Assembly (NCBI RefSeq): GCF_024159025.1
Contig: NZ_JAMYXC010000049.1
Location: 16,296-80,295 of the forward strand
Origin: Limimaricola litoreus
GTDB taxonomy: Bacteria; Pseudomonadota; Alphaproteobacteria; Rhodobacterales; Rhodobacteraceae
Direction: 5' to 3'
DNA: 64,000 bases
The position numbers and the translations under genes were made by a program. The notes beneath the pieces are model-generated. The model made no database searches. It saw only the letters and a list, made by a program, of their open reading frames with translations, and was not told the DNA's origin. Of this stretch, positions 9,110-18,120 are shown in pieces. Numbering within the stretch: the first letter of the stretch is position 1; every line of letters begins with the position of its first letter.

Positions 9110-9189
9110 ATGAACGTTCTCGTTGCCGGCGCGACCGGCTATCTCGGGCGCTTTCTCTGCGCCGAATACGCGCGGCGTGGCCACCATGT
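9110..9189 (+). pseudogene. 5' stub of an NAD(P)-dependent epimerase/NmrA-like gene
   Basis: About 26 codons with a clear Rossmann start (MNVLVAGATGYLGRFL) and a ribosome site (GGAGA). The frame runs into the left inverted repeat of the IS5 element at 9190. No continuation is found on the far side of the element, so the rest of the gene, normally about 270-290 codons, is missing. An adjacent deletion during or after insertion is the simplest reading. Confidence 0.7.
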
Positions 9190-10240
9190 GGCGTTGTTGC
9201 AGAACTCCCCGCCTGACGGTTTCCGGCGCGGATCGGCCGCATAGGTAGGCGGCATGACCAAGCCCCTGCCTGCCCGCTACCGCACGACGAACTGGTCCGC
9301 CTACAACGCGGCACTGCGAAAGCGCGGCTCCCTGCTGATCTGGCTGGACCGGGAGATGACGTGGCTTGCACCGCATGGGGGACGGCCGGGGCGTCCTCCG
9401 GTCTTCTCCGAGGGTGCGATACAATTTTGCCTCTCGATCAAGGTTCTGTTCAAGCTGCCGCTGAGGCAGACGGTTGGGATGGTGGCCAGCCTGTTGCGGA
9501 TGGCGGGGCTGGACTGGCCGGTGCCGGACTACTCGACGCTCTGTCGCAGGCAGAAAAGCTTGTCTGTTCAGATCCCGTATCGCCGGGCCGGTGGCCCGCT
9601 GAACCTGCTGGTGGACAGCACCGGCATCAAGTTCCTCGGCGATGGCGAATGGCAGGCCCGCAAGCATGGGCCACAGGGCCGTCGTCAGTGGCGGAAGGTC
9701 CACCTGGCCATGGACACGACCACCTCCGACATCCGCGCCGTGGAGTTCACCCCCAGCCGCGACGGCGACAGCCCGGTCCTGCCGGATCTGCTCGACCAGA
9801 TCCCCGACGACGAGCCGATCGGCACCGTGACCGCCGATGGTGCCTACGATACGCGTCGCTGCCACACCGCGATCATCGAGCGCCAGGCCACGGCGATCAT
9901 TCCGATCCGCAAGAACGGACGACCTTGGAAAGAAGATGGACCGGCAGCCTTGGCCCGCAACGACATCCTCCGGACGACACGACACTTTGGTCGAGCCTTC
10001 TGGAAGCGGTGGACCGGCTACCATCTCCGCAGCCGCGTCGAAGCCAAGATGCGTTGCCTCAAGGCATTCGGAGAGCGCATCGCCGCAAGAGACCCCGACC
10101 GCCAGACCGCCGAAGTCCACATCCGCATCGCCCTCATGAACCGCTTCTCAGCTCTCGGCACCGCCGAGATCGTTCGCGTGACATGACCTCACTGGGGAAA
10201 GGGGCACCTACGCCTCACCCCTGAGTTCTGCAACAACGCC
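9190..10240 (+). mobile_element. IS5-family insertion sequence, copy 1 (intact)
   Basis: A 1051-bp element bounded by perfect 18-base inverted repeats (9190-9207 and 10223-10240; left end begins GGCGTTGTTGCAG). It contains one full transposase. The two flanks share no direct repeat, consistent with loss of one flank. Two relatives lie at 28897-29983 and 32641-33105. This is the only one of the three with an undamaged transposase and unaltered length. Confidence 0.88.
9254..10186 (+). CDS. IS5-family DDE transposase
   Basis: A 310-residue transposase that cuts and joins the element ends. The DDE acidic residues are in LLVDSTGIK (residue about 120), TADGAYD (about 195) and the helix RSRVEAKM (about 260). 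The N-terminus (RYRTTNWSAYNAAL) is the typical DUF4096-like/IS427-type start. The frame is intact, so this copy could be active. It is the reference for the altered copy at 28961-29929, which is 12 residues longer. Confidence 0.92.
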   Translation: MTKPLPARYRTTNWSAYNAALRKRGSLLIWLDREMTWLAPHGGRPGRPPVFSEGAIQFCLSIKVLFKLPLRQTVGMVASLLRMAGLDWPVPDYSTLCRRQKSLSVQIPYRRAGGPLNLLVDSTGIKFLGDGEWQARKHGPQGRRQWRKVHLAMDTTTSDIRAVEFTPSRDGDSPVLPDLLDQIPDDEPIGTVTADGAYDTRRCHTAIIERQATAIIPIRKNGRPWKEDGPAALARNDILRTTRHFGRAFWKRWTGYHLRSRVEAKMRCLKAFGERIAARDPDRQTAEVHIRIALMNRFSALGTAEIVRVT

Positions 10241-10323
10241 TCGTCGAAGGGAAAGACGATCTCACGTGACCGTCGCCGGGCCGCCTCGCGGCGGTGTCTT
10301 GACGGGCACCGCTGACCGGGGCG

Positions 10324-12152
10324 TCACGCCGGGCGCGCCAGCCCATGACGCCTTATTTTGCGGTTGATCGTTGCGCGGCTCATACCGAGACGGCGGGCGG
10401 CCTCGGTGACGTTCCAGCCGCTGGAGGTCAGCGCATCGCGGATCAGTGTCCCTTCGTCATAAGACAAAGCCCGAATGCGAGCATCCTGAACGGCAGGGAC
10501 GTGCTCTGCCATCATGATCGACGTCGGGCGCAGATCGACAGGCGTGATCCGGTCCCCTGCCAGGGTCATCAATGCCCGTTCCAGCGCCGCCCGCAGCTCC
10601 CGCAGGTTGCCGGGGAACGTATGTGCCCGGATCAAAGCAACCGCCTCAACGCTGAACTCGATTTTCCTGTCGGTCATCCGCGTGGCGAGAACTTGGGCCA
10701 GCACCTCCGGTTGCTCGCGATCCCTGAGCGGCGGCAGCGATACCCGCGCCCGGGTGAGCAGGTAATAGAGATCGTCGCGAAACCGTCCATTCGCCACGGC
10801 GTCCATCAAGGGTCGTCGGCTCAGGGCCACCAGCTGCGGCTGCGGCTGGCCGATGCCAGGCGCCTCCTCTTCCATCTCGTCCAACTGCCTGCGCAGCTCG
10901 ACTGCGTCTTGGGCGGCATCTCAACAATGTTGTCGAACACCACCGTCGCAGGAGCTTGCGCGGCTTCGGCCAGCAGGGACAGGACACGCGCCTGTGACAG
11001 CAGCGACTGCAAAGCTTCGATGCCCGTCTCAGCTCCGTTCAGCGTATCGCAATCCACCTTGAGCAAGGGCGCGTTGCCGACCAATGCCGCGATCAGTGCC
11101 GACTTGCCGGTGCCGGTTTCGCCATCGATCAGAAACGGGACCCCGGTGCGAAACAGCATTTCCGCCTCGGCGCAGCACGCCGCCATGACCTTGCAACCCG
11201 TCGCCAACTGCCGAAGCGACAGCGACAGCCTGCGCCGCTGCGGCGCGGTTGCGGGAGGGATGGGGCGACGGACCCGATTAGCCCTGCCGGGTAGCAAGGC
11301 TGAAAGGTTCAACATAGCACCCTTGGCTATCGGCATCGACAAGACGCGCTCCGGCACCGTGGCCAGCGCCTCGCTCTCGAGGTCGAACACGGCTTGGAAC
11401 GGTTGGCCCTTCAGGCCACGAGGCGCGCAGTCGCCGACGATCCTGTCTACGGCCGTGGTTGCCCCGAGGATGATCCCGGCCTCGTCCACGGCGACCAACC
11501 CGCCGCCCGACAAAGGCCGGCCATGTGCCCCGGATGAGACCGCCACAAGCAGGCTATCCGCGAAGCGCTGCTCGAACAGCCGGCGCTGAATACGCTCGGC
11601 CGCCGTTTCAAGAAACTGGCGGGCGAGGTGATGATCAGTGGCGCTTCCACGATCGAAGGTGACAAGGTTGACCGACCCCACGAGCGCGCCCTCGGCATCG
11701 AAGATCGGCGCACCGGTGCAGGCGAAAGCCCTAAGTCTTGCGTAGAAATGGTCGGCACCGCCCACGGTATAGGCGCGCCCTGCGCGCAGGGCCATCGAGA
11801 CCCCATTGGTCCCGGCGATCCGTTCGTCCCAGCAGGAGCCGAGCGCAATGCCGTTCCAATCCTCCGCATCCCGATCCCGGCCGGCGGTTTCGAGCCGCAC
11901 GAGCACACCCTCGGCATCGGTGACGACGAGGCAGCGCTTTCCATCTCCGGCGACCGAAGCGAGCTGGCGGAAAAATCCCTGCCTGCCACCGGTGCGCTCG
12001 ACGATCCGCTTCAGCCTCGGCGCGATCTCCGAGGCTTGCAGGAGCAGGATCGGCCGCGCGGCATCGCGGGTGAGCTTGTGCTGCCGCTCGCAGCGCTCCC
12101 AAGAGGCCGCGATCTCCTCCCGCCTGCGGAGGTCTGTGGTGCCTGCAGTCAT
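10324..12152 (-). pseudogene. AcoR-like sigma-54-type activator, frameshifted
   Basis: Begins MTAGTTDLRRREEIAASW at 12152 with GGAGGAGG upstream. A GAF-type sensor region follows (residues about 60-200). Then comes an AAA+ region with Walker A GETGTGKSALIAAL near residue 350. Near 10910-10920 the frame shifts by one base: on one side FDNIVEMPP, on the other LRRQLDEMEEE. The remainder runs to the C-terminal Fis-type helix-turn-helix (GWNVTEAARRLGMSRATINRKIRRHG). The sigma-54 contact motif GAFTGA is not seen. It lies just downstream of the SDR gene and may once have regulated the cluster. A sequencing error cannot be excluded. Confidence 0.75.
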
Positions 12153-12201
12153 GCCTCCTCCGCTGCGGATGTTAAGGCAGGCCGGCCGCGATCTCCAAAA
12201 C

Positions 12202-13002
12202 CTATCTTCGGGTATGCCCCGCTTCGCCGGTGAGGTCGCGGATCGCCCCCATGACCGCGGCGACTTGGCTCTTGTCATCCGCCGCCGAGTGGGGCTGCGC
12301 GAAGCGCCCGCTGTCATTATCGAAATAGCGACCGGAAGCGCTGGCGAACTCGTCCGACAGCGCGGCCCGACCCAGGATGTCGGCCCCGATCGACAGGTCG
12401 TTGCCCGCCACGCCGAAGCCCTCCTTGACCATCTTCGAGGCCAGCAGGGAGCCGGGGTTCACGGCGATGAAAGCCGGGCCGTCCGGATGGGCGCGGGCCA
12501 TCTCCTGCGTCCAGATCGTGATGGCCAGCTTGCTTTGGGCATAGGCGGCCATGTGATCGAGCGCGTGCCTGCCGCGCATCGCGTCTACATCCACGGGTGC
12601 CTGCGCCGCCGAGGACAGGTTCACCACCCGGCCATCCTCGGGGAGGATCGGAAGCAGGCGCTGCGTCAGCAGGTAGGGCGCGAGGGTGTTGACGACGAAG
12701 CGGGTGTCGAGCCCGTCAGGCGTCCGGGTGTGCGGGGTCTTGTAGACGCCGGCGTTGTTCATCAGCACGTCAAGACGTTCGTGGCGGCTTCGGATGTCCT
12801 CGGCCAGCGTCGCGACCTCGTCGAGACGGGACAGGTCGGCGCGGAACGTCTGCGGCGCACCGCCCACCTCCCGCGCGGCAGCTTCCAGCTTTTCGGCGCT
12901 GCGCCCGTGAAGCAGGACGGTGTGGCCTTGGGCGGCCAGCGTCTTGGCGGTCAGCAGGCCGATGCCGTCGGTCGCGCCGGTGATCAGGATCGTCTTGGCC
13001 AT
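12202..13002 (-). CDS. Short-chain dehydrogenase/reductase
   Basis: A 266-residue NAD(P)-dependent oxidoreductase. The cofactor loop is TGATDGIG (residues 8-15), with NNAG near residue 85. The catalytic YAQSK follows a serine in NLSSAAQ. The start MAKTILIT at 13002 has GGAGG upstream. It begins 11 bases after the LLM gene stop and so sits in the same transcript as the LLM enzyme and the zinc-type dehydrogenase. Substrate unknown. Confidence 0.9.
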   Translation of the reverse strand: MAKTILITGATDGIGLLTAKTLAAQGHTVLLHGRSAEKLEAAAREVGGAPQTFRADLSRLDEVATLAEDIRSRHERLDVLMNNAGVYKTPHTRTPDGLDTRFVVNTLAPYLLTQRLLPILPEDGRVVNLSSAAQAPVDVDAMRGRHALDHMAAYAQSKLAITIWTQEMARAHPDGPAFIAVNPGSLLASKMVKEGFGVAGNDLSIGADILGRAALSDEFASASGRYFDNDSGRFAQPHSAADDKSQVAAVMGAIRDLTGEAGHTRR

Positions 13003-13012
13003 TGGGGCCTCC

Positions 13013-13981
13013 TCAGCTGTGGAACGCCGGCAGGATCTCGTCCGCCAGTCGCCGCATGGTGTCCTCGATATCCGCGCCATTGAACCGCAGGTTCAGGGCG
13101 ACGTGGTTGATGCCTTGTTCGCGGATCTGCATCAGGTAGCGCCGCAGGTGGTCCGTGCCCGACCGGAAACCGAGATGGATCGGCTGCGGAGACGCGTCCG
13201 CTTGCGCGACGAGATCCACGTAGAGCGACTGCATCACCGGCTTGTCGGGCAGACCGGCTTCGACGATCCGGTGGCGATACTCGCCGACCACGCGGCCCTG
13301 CGTCGCTGCGTCGCGCGGATAGGTCATCCAGCCGTCGCCGTTCCGCGCGACCCAGTCGGGAGATTGCTGGCTGCCACCCGTGATCAAGAGCGGCAGGCGG
13401 CCGCTCGCGGGTTTGGGCAACATGTCGATCCTGCCTGATAGGATTCCGTGAGCGGTCCGGGCGCGCGGGTAATGCTTGGCCATCGCCCGAATGTAGTCCA
13501 CGCTGTCGCGGAAGCGTTCGCCGCGATCCTCGAAGCCCATGTCCAGCGCGGGATACTCGTCGGGCCGGTCGCCCGAGGCGACACCGAGCAGAAGCCGCCC
13601 GCCCGAGAGCACATCTGCCGAAGCCGCGGCTTTGGCCACATGTGCCGGGTGGCGCAGCGGCAGGACGACACTGGCCACGCCGAGCGCGATGTCGCGCGTC
13701 GAGGCGGCCAGTGCCCCGAGGTAGACGAAGGGATCGAAAAGCTGGCCGGCATCGCCGAAGGAGGGCACATTGAACGGCACATCCCGCAGCCACAGCGCCG
13801 CGAAGCCGAGGCTATCGGCCAGTCGGGCGCGCTCGGCATGGCGCGCCATGTCGGGCACGGCGCCGTGCGGATAGGCTTCGAGCGGAACGACCAGCCCGAT
13901 GCTCATCCGTCCCGGCTTGAAGACGGTGTTGTAGGCGCGGTTCAAACTCGGGAAGGTCGCGTGCCTGGTCTCGTCCAACAT
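13013..13981 (-). CDS. LLM-class flavin-dependent oxidoreductase
   Basis: A 322-residue luciferase-like monooxygenase/reductase that uses FMN or F420. Typical segments include ARLADSLGFAALWLRDVP (residues about 50-68), the nonprolyl-cis strand region LGVASVVLPLRHP, and the glycine-rich GGRLLLGVASGDRPDE. AAGGAG six bases before the ATG supports the start at 13981. It lies between the zinc-type dehydrogenase (25 bases upstream) and the SDR gene, forming a small redox operon of unknown substrate. Confidence 0.88.
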   Translation of the reverse strand: MLDETRHATFPSLNRAYNTVFKPGRMSIGLVVPLEAYPHGAVPDMARHAERARLADSLGFAALWLRDVPFNVPSFGDAGQLFDPFVYLGALAASTRDIALGVASVVLPLRHPAHVAKAAASADVLSGGRLLLGVASGDRPDEYPALDMGFEDRGERFRDSVDYIRAMAKHYPRARTAHGILSGRIDMLPKPASGRLPLLITGGSQQSPDWVARNGDGWMTYPRDAATQGRVVGEYRHRIVEAGLPDKPVMQSLYVDLVAQADASPQPIHLGFRSGTDHLRRYLMQIREQGINHVALNLRFNGADIEDTMRRLADEILPAFHS

Positions 13982-14005
13982 CTTCGATCTCCTTTTCGCA
14001 CTACC

Positions 14006-15001
14006 TCAAAAGCCGTCCAGAACCTGCTTGCCGATCACCCGGCCGCTTTCCTGCCGCAGATGCGCGGCGCGCAGCGCCTCGACGCTCAGCCGTCCCGCCC
14101 GTTCCGTCACGGTGGACCGCAATCTGCTCGCGTCGATCATCTCCGACACGCGGTTCAGCAGGTCCCGCTGTGCGCCGATGTCTTCGGTTTGGAACATCGA
14201 GCGGGTGAACATGAACTCCCAATGGATGCTCAGCGCCTTGGGCTTTGCAGGCTTGATGTCCAGCGTCTCGGGGTCGTCGATCAGCGCGATCTGGCCGCGC
14301 GGTGCGATCAGCTCGATGATCGCGGGCCAGTGCTGATCCGTCGCGGTCAGCGCGGCGACATATGTGGGCGTCAGGCCCAGCTCGGCCACCTGCGCCGCGA
14401 GGTCGCCGCGATGATCCACCACGTGATCGGCGCCCATCTTGCGGACCCAGTCCTGCGTCTCGGGACGCGAGGCGGTCGCGATCACCATGAGACCCGTCAG
14501 CGCCTTGGCGAGCTGGATCAGGATCGACCCTACGCCACCGGCCCCGCCGAGGACGAGCAGGGTCCCGCCGGTGCCGCCGCCTTCGCTCAGGCGAAAGGAC
14601 TCGAACAGCATCTCCCACGCCGTGATCGTGGTCAGCGGCAGGCCGGCGGCTTCGGCGAAACCGAGGCTGGCGGGTTTGCGCCCGACGATCCGTTCGTCGA
14701 CCGCATGAAATGCGGCATTCGTGCCGGCGCGGATGACGTCGCCGGCGTAAAAAACCCCGTCACCGACCGCGTAGCCCGTGACCTCGTCGCCGACTTCAAC
14801 CACGACCCCCGCCGCATCAAAGCCCAAGACGCGCGGGCCGCCTTCAGGCTGCACCGCCGCGCGTAGCTTGACGTCCACCGGGTTGACCGAGACGCCCTTG
14901 ACCTCGACCAGCAGGTCGCGCGGGCGAACTTCGGGCCGGTCCGCGTCGAAAATCTCAAGAGTGTCCGCCGCGCCCGCTGCGCGATAGCCGATCGCCTTCA
15001 T
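14006..15001 (-). CDS. Zinc-type alcohol dehydrogenase/quinone oxidoreductase
   Basis: A 331-residue medium-chain dehydrogenase of the zinc-binding-dehydrogenase family. The N-terminal GroES-like domain includes [13 protein letters not shown] and [12 protein letters not shown]. The Rossmann domain begins near residue 150 ([18 protein letters not shown]). Zinc-ligand cysteines are absent, as in quinone oxidoreductases. First gene of the minus-strand operon, with a LysR gene divergent at 15113. Confidence 0.9.
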   Translation of the reverse strand: MKAIGYRAAGAADTLEIFDADRPEVRPRDLLVEVKGVSVNPVDVKLRAAVQPEGGPRVLGFDAAGVVVEVGDEVTGYAVGDGVFYAGDVIRAGTNAAFHAVDERIVGRKPASLGFAEAAGLPLTTITAWEMLFESFRLSEGGGTGGTLLVLGGAGGVGSILIQLAKALTGLMVIATASRPETQDWVRKMGADHVVDHRGDLAAQVAELGLTPTYVAALTATDQHWPAIIELIAPRGQIALIDDPETLDIKPAKPKALSIHWEFMFTRSMFQTEDIGAQRDLLNRVSEMIDASRLRSTVTERAGRLSVEALRAAHLRQESGRVIGKQVLDGF

Positions 15002-15112
15002 CTGTCATGTCCTTGATGACTTCATTCCGTTGTCCCCCAAGATATCTCTTGCGATTCCCCGTGAAACCGGCAGCTTCCGGATTTGATTATTCGGCCTCGG
15101 GATATAATCGCC

Positions 15113-16018
15113 ATGGACACCGACAACCTGCGTCTCTTCGTGATGGCGGCCGAACGGCTCAATATCTCTGCCGCGGGGCGCGAGCTGGGCCTCGCCCCCG
15201 CGGTCGCAAGCGCGCGTCTCGCCAAGCTGGAGCAGGAGCTCGACGTGGAGCTTCTGCGGCGCACCACCCGCAAGGTGTCGCTGTCGCTGGAGGGGTCGGA
15301 TTTCCTGCCCTATGCCCGCGAGATCCTCGCCCAAGCCGATGCGGCCCGGGCTGCCTTGGGAGGCACGGAAGCAGGTCCGAAGGGCACGCTACGCTTCGCA
15401 GCACCCAGCAGCTTCGCGCAGCTGCACATCATGCCACTGCTGCCCGAGTTCCACGAACTCTATCCCGATCTCACGCTCGACCTGCGCCTCTCCGATACGC
15501 GTTTCGACGCGATCGAGGGCAGCTTCGATCTGGCCCTGCGCAGCGGGCCGCTGAGCGACAGCAGTCTGAAGGGCCGCAAGCTCGCCGATGACACCCGGGT
15601 TCTGTGCGCCTCGCCGGCCTATCTCGAAACGCACGGCATCCCGACCACACCGGCGGATCTGGCGGACCACCAGCTCATCGCCTGGAGCAACCTCGAGCCA
15701 CGGGAACTGGTGAACGCGGCCGGAGAGAAAGCCCTGCTCGACCCCGCCCGCATGAGCTGCCGAACCATCGTGGATGACGGCGATGCGCAGCGCGAGGCAA
15801 CCCTTGCGGGCGCCGGGCTGTCGATGAACTCTCTGTGGAACGTCGCCCATGAACTGGCGGCGGGCCGGCTTATCCGGGTGCTGCCCGAGTGGAAAATGAA
15901 CGACCGCTCCGTGCTCTGGCTGGTCTATCCGCGCACCAACGTGCTGACCCCGAAAACCCGGATCTTCATGGACTTCCTGATCGCCCGCCTGTCAGGTCAG
16001 GTGGTATGGAGCGAGTGA
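15113..16018 (+). CDS. LysR-family transcriptional regulator
   Basis: A 301-residue regulator with an N-terminal helix-turn-helix (LNISAAGRELGLAPAVASARLAKLE is the core, residues about 17-41) and an effector domain of the CrgA type (GTLRFAAPSSFAQLHIMPLL). The start MDTDNLRLF at 15113 is the natural family start. It is divergent from the zinc-type dehydrogenase operon (111 bases between starts) and is the likely regulator of that operon. Confidence 0.9.
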   Translation: MDTDNLRLFVMAAERLNISAAGRELGLAPAVASARLAKLEQELDVELLRRTTRKVSLSLEGSDFLPYAREILAQADAARAALGGTEAGPKGTLRFAAPSSFAQLHIMPLLPEFHELYPDLTLDLRLSDTRFDAIEGSFDLALRSGPLSDSSLKGRKLADDTRVLCASPAYLETHGIPTTPADLADHQLIAWSNLEPRELVNAAGEKALLDPARMSCRTIVDDGDAQREATLAGAGLSMNSLWNVAHELAAGRLIRVLPEWKMNDRSVLWLVYPRTNVLTPKTRIFMDFLIARLSGQVVWSE

Positions 16019-16038
16019 GCCGACACTCGGTGACCCGT

Positions 16039-18075
16039 TCAAAGCGGCAGGCACATCCTGAGGCCGTCATAGATCGCCGCGTGAATGTTGCGCGAGGCAA
16101 CCGCATCGCCGATCCGCAGGAGAACGACTCCCTTGCAATCTCGTGGATAGGGATCGCGCCCCGCCAGCAGCGCCGCGTGATCGACTGACCCGTCATTGGT
16201 CGAATGCGGTCGCAGTTCGAAGTAAAGCGTGTCGAGCGGCGCGGTACCATGCTCGACCACGACGTGGTCGACGCGGCGCTCCTCGGACCAGCTCGGCGCG
16301 TGGCGCGATCCAAGCTGCGCCACCAGCGCATTGCCGTCGCGCCGCACGCCGGTCAGCATGGTGTGCAGGGTGATCCGCGTATCGGTGCACTGAAAGGCGC
16401 GCGCGTAGGGCACGTGGTTCATCCCGCCCATGTCGATGCCGAACATACGCTCGGGCGTGACGATCTCGACCTCGGCACCGCCCTCGGCCAGCAGTTTGGC
16501 TGCCGAGAGTGCCTGATGGCCACCATGGTCGTCATAGACGAGCACCTTGCCCTCGGGGCGCAGCTCGCCCGAGAGCACGTCCCACGAACTGTGGCACAGT
16601 TCGGCACCGCCCCCCGGCATCGGCGGGGTCTGCGGCAGCCCGCCCGTCGCGATCACCACGATGTCGGGGGCACGGGCGAGCACGTCTTCAGCCTCGGCAT
16701 AGAGGTCGCACTCGATCCGCGTGCCAAGCCGCTCCAGCTCGGCCACGCGCCAGTCGACGATGCCGACCAGGTCGCGCCGGAGCGGGTTGCGCGTGGCGAG
16801 CAGCACCTGCCCGCCCGGCCGCGACGCGGCCTCCAGCACGGTGACGTCATGGCCACGCTCGGCCAGAACCCGCGCCGCTTCGAGCCCGGCGGGACCGGCG
16901 CCCACCACCACGGCGCGGCGTCGCGCGGCGGCCTTCGGAATGACATGCGGCATCCGCGCCTCGCGCCCCGTGGCGGCGTTGTGGATGCACAGCGCCTCGC
17001 CCGCCTCGTAGATCCGGTCGAGGCAATAGGTCGCGCCGGTGCAGGGCCGGATGCGCGCCTCTTCGCCGCGCATGATCTTGGCGACGATATGCGGATCCGC
17101 CATGTGGGCACGGGTCATGCCGACCATGTCGAGCTTGCCCTCGGCGATGGCATGACGCGCGGTGGCCACGTCCGATATCGCGGCGGCGTGAAACACCGGG
17201 ACGCGCGTCGCCGCCCGCACCTCACCCGCAAAGTCGAGATGCGGGGCCGAGCGCATGCCCGTGATCGGGATCACCTCGTTGAGCGCGGCGTCGTGGTCGA
17301 TGTGCCCGCGAATGAGATTGAGGAAGTCGATCTTGCCCGAATGCGCGAGGCGGCGGGCGATCTCGATGCCCTCCTCGCGGCTCAGGCCACCCTCCATGTT
17401 CTCGTCCGCCACCATGCGGATGCCGGTGATGAACTCCGGGCCGACCGCTTCTCGGACCGCGTCGATCACCGCCCACGTAAAGCGCAGCCGGTTGTCGAGG
17501 CTGCCGCCCCACTCGTCCTCGCGCCGGTTCCAGGCGGGAGACCAGAAGGCGTCCATCAAATGGCCGTAGCTTTCGATCTCGATCCCGTCGAGACCGGCCG
17601 CCTTCATCCGCTCTGCTGCCGCCGCCCAGTCGCGCACGACGCGGTCGATGTCCCAGTCCTCCATCGCCTTGGGGTGGCTGCGATGCGCCGGCTCTCGCAA
17701 GGCCGAGGGCGCGATGACCGGCAACCAGTCGCCACCCGCATAGCCGGTGCGCCGGCCGATATGGGTCAGCTGGATCATCACCGCGCAGCCATGTTCGTGG
17801 CAGGCCTCGACCATCTCCGACAGCGGCCGGACGATCTCGTCCTTGTAGGCGGTGAGGTTGCCGAAAGCGGGCGGGCTGTCAGGCGAGACCACCGCAGAGC
17901 CTGCGGTCATGGTGAGCGCGATGCCGCCTTTCGCCTTCTCGGTGTGATAGAGCCGGTAGCGTTCGCCCGGCAGGCCGTTCTCGGAATAGGCCGGCTCATG
18001 CGCAGTCGACATGACCCGGTTCTTCAGCGTCAGGTGCCTGAGCCGGAAGGGTTGCAAAAGGGGGTCGTCGCGCAT
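16039..18075 (-). CDS. FMN/FAD and Fe-S oxidoreductase (trimethylamine dehydrogenase / N-methylproline demethylase type)
   Basis: A 678-residue two-part enzyme. The N-terminal old-yellow-enzyme TIM barrel (residues 1-350) contains HIGRRTGYAGGDW and DNRLRFTWAVIDAV. The C-terminal FAD/NAD domain begins AVVVGAGPAGLEAARVLAERG. Between them the cluster motif reads PCTGATYC...C, where the usual second Cys of CxxCxxxC is Ala. Related enzymes oxidatively demethylate N-methylated amines such as dimethylglycine or N-methylproline. The start at 18075 has GGAGTG upstream; an in-frame ATG at 18102 lacks one. It follows the MttB-family gene by 45 bases, supporting a joint methylated-amine role. Confidence 0.85.
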   Translation of the reverse strand: MRDDPLLQPFRLRHLTLKNRVMSTAHEPAYSENGLPGERYRLYHTEKAKGGIALTMTAGSAVVSPDSPPAFGNLTAYKDEIVRPLSEMVEACHEHGCAVMIQLTHIGRRTGYAGGDWLPVIAPSALREPAHRSHPKAMEDWDIDRVVRDWAAAAERMKAAGLDGIEIESYGHLMDAFWSPAWNRREDEWGGSLDNRLRFTWAVIDAVREAVGPEFITGIRMVADENMEGGLSREEGIEIARRLAHSGKIDFLNLIRGHIDHDAALNEVIPITGMRSAPHLDFAGEVRAATRVPVFHAAAISDVATARHAIAEGKLDMVGMTRAHMADPHIVAKIMRGEEARIRPCTGATYCLDRIYEAGEALCIHNAATGREARMPHVIPKAAARRRAVVVGAGPAGLEAARVLAERGHDVTVLEAASRPGGQVLLATRNPLRRDLVGIVDWRVAELERLGTRIECDLYAEAEDVLARAPDIVVIATGGLPQTPPMPGGGAELCHSSWDVLSGELRPEGKVLVYDDHGGHQALSAAKLLAEGGAEVEIVTPERMFGIDMGGMNHVPYARAFQCTDTRITLHTMLTGVRRDGNALVAQLGSRHAPSWSEERRVDHVVVEHGTAPLDTLYFELRPHSTNDGSVDHAALLAGRDPYPRDCKGVVLLRIGDAVASRNIHAAIYDGLRMCLPL

Positions 18076-18120
18076 CGGGTCACTCCGGTCGGGCAGTCGC
18101 ATTGAACCGGCTCGCGGCGC

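Noticed and set aside
16204..18105. A very long open frame on the plus strand, antisense to the flavoenzyme gene
   Set aside because: High-GC codon bias creates such mirror frames. The product has no family motif and the minus-strand gene is clear.
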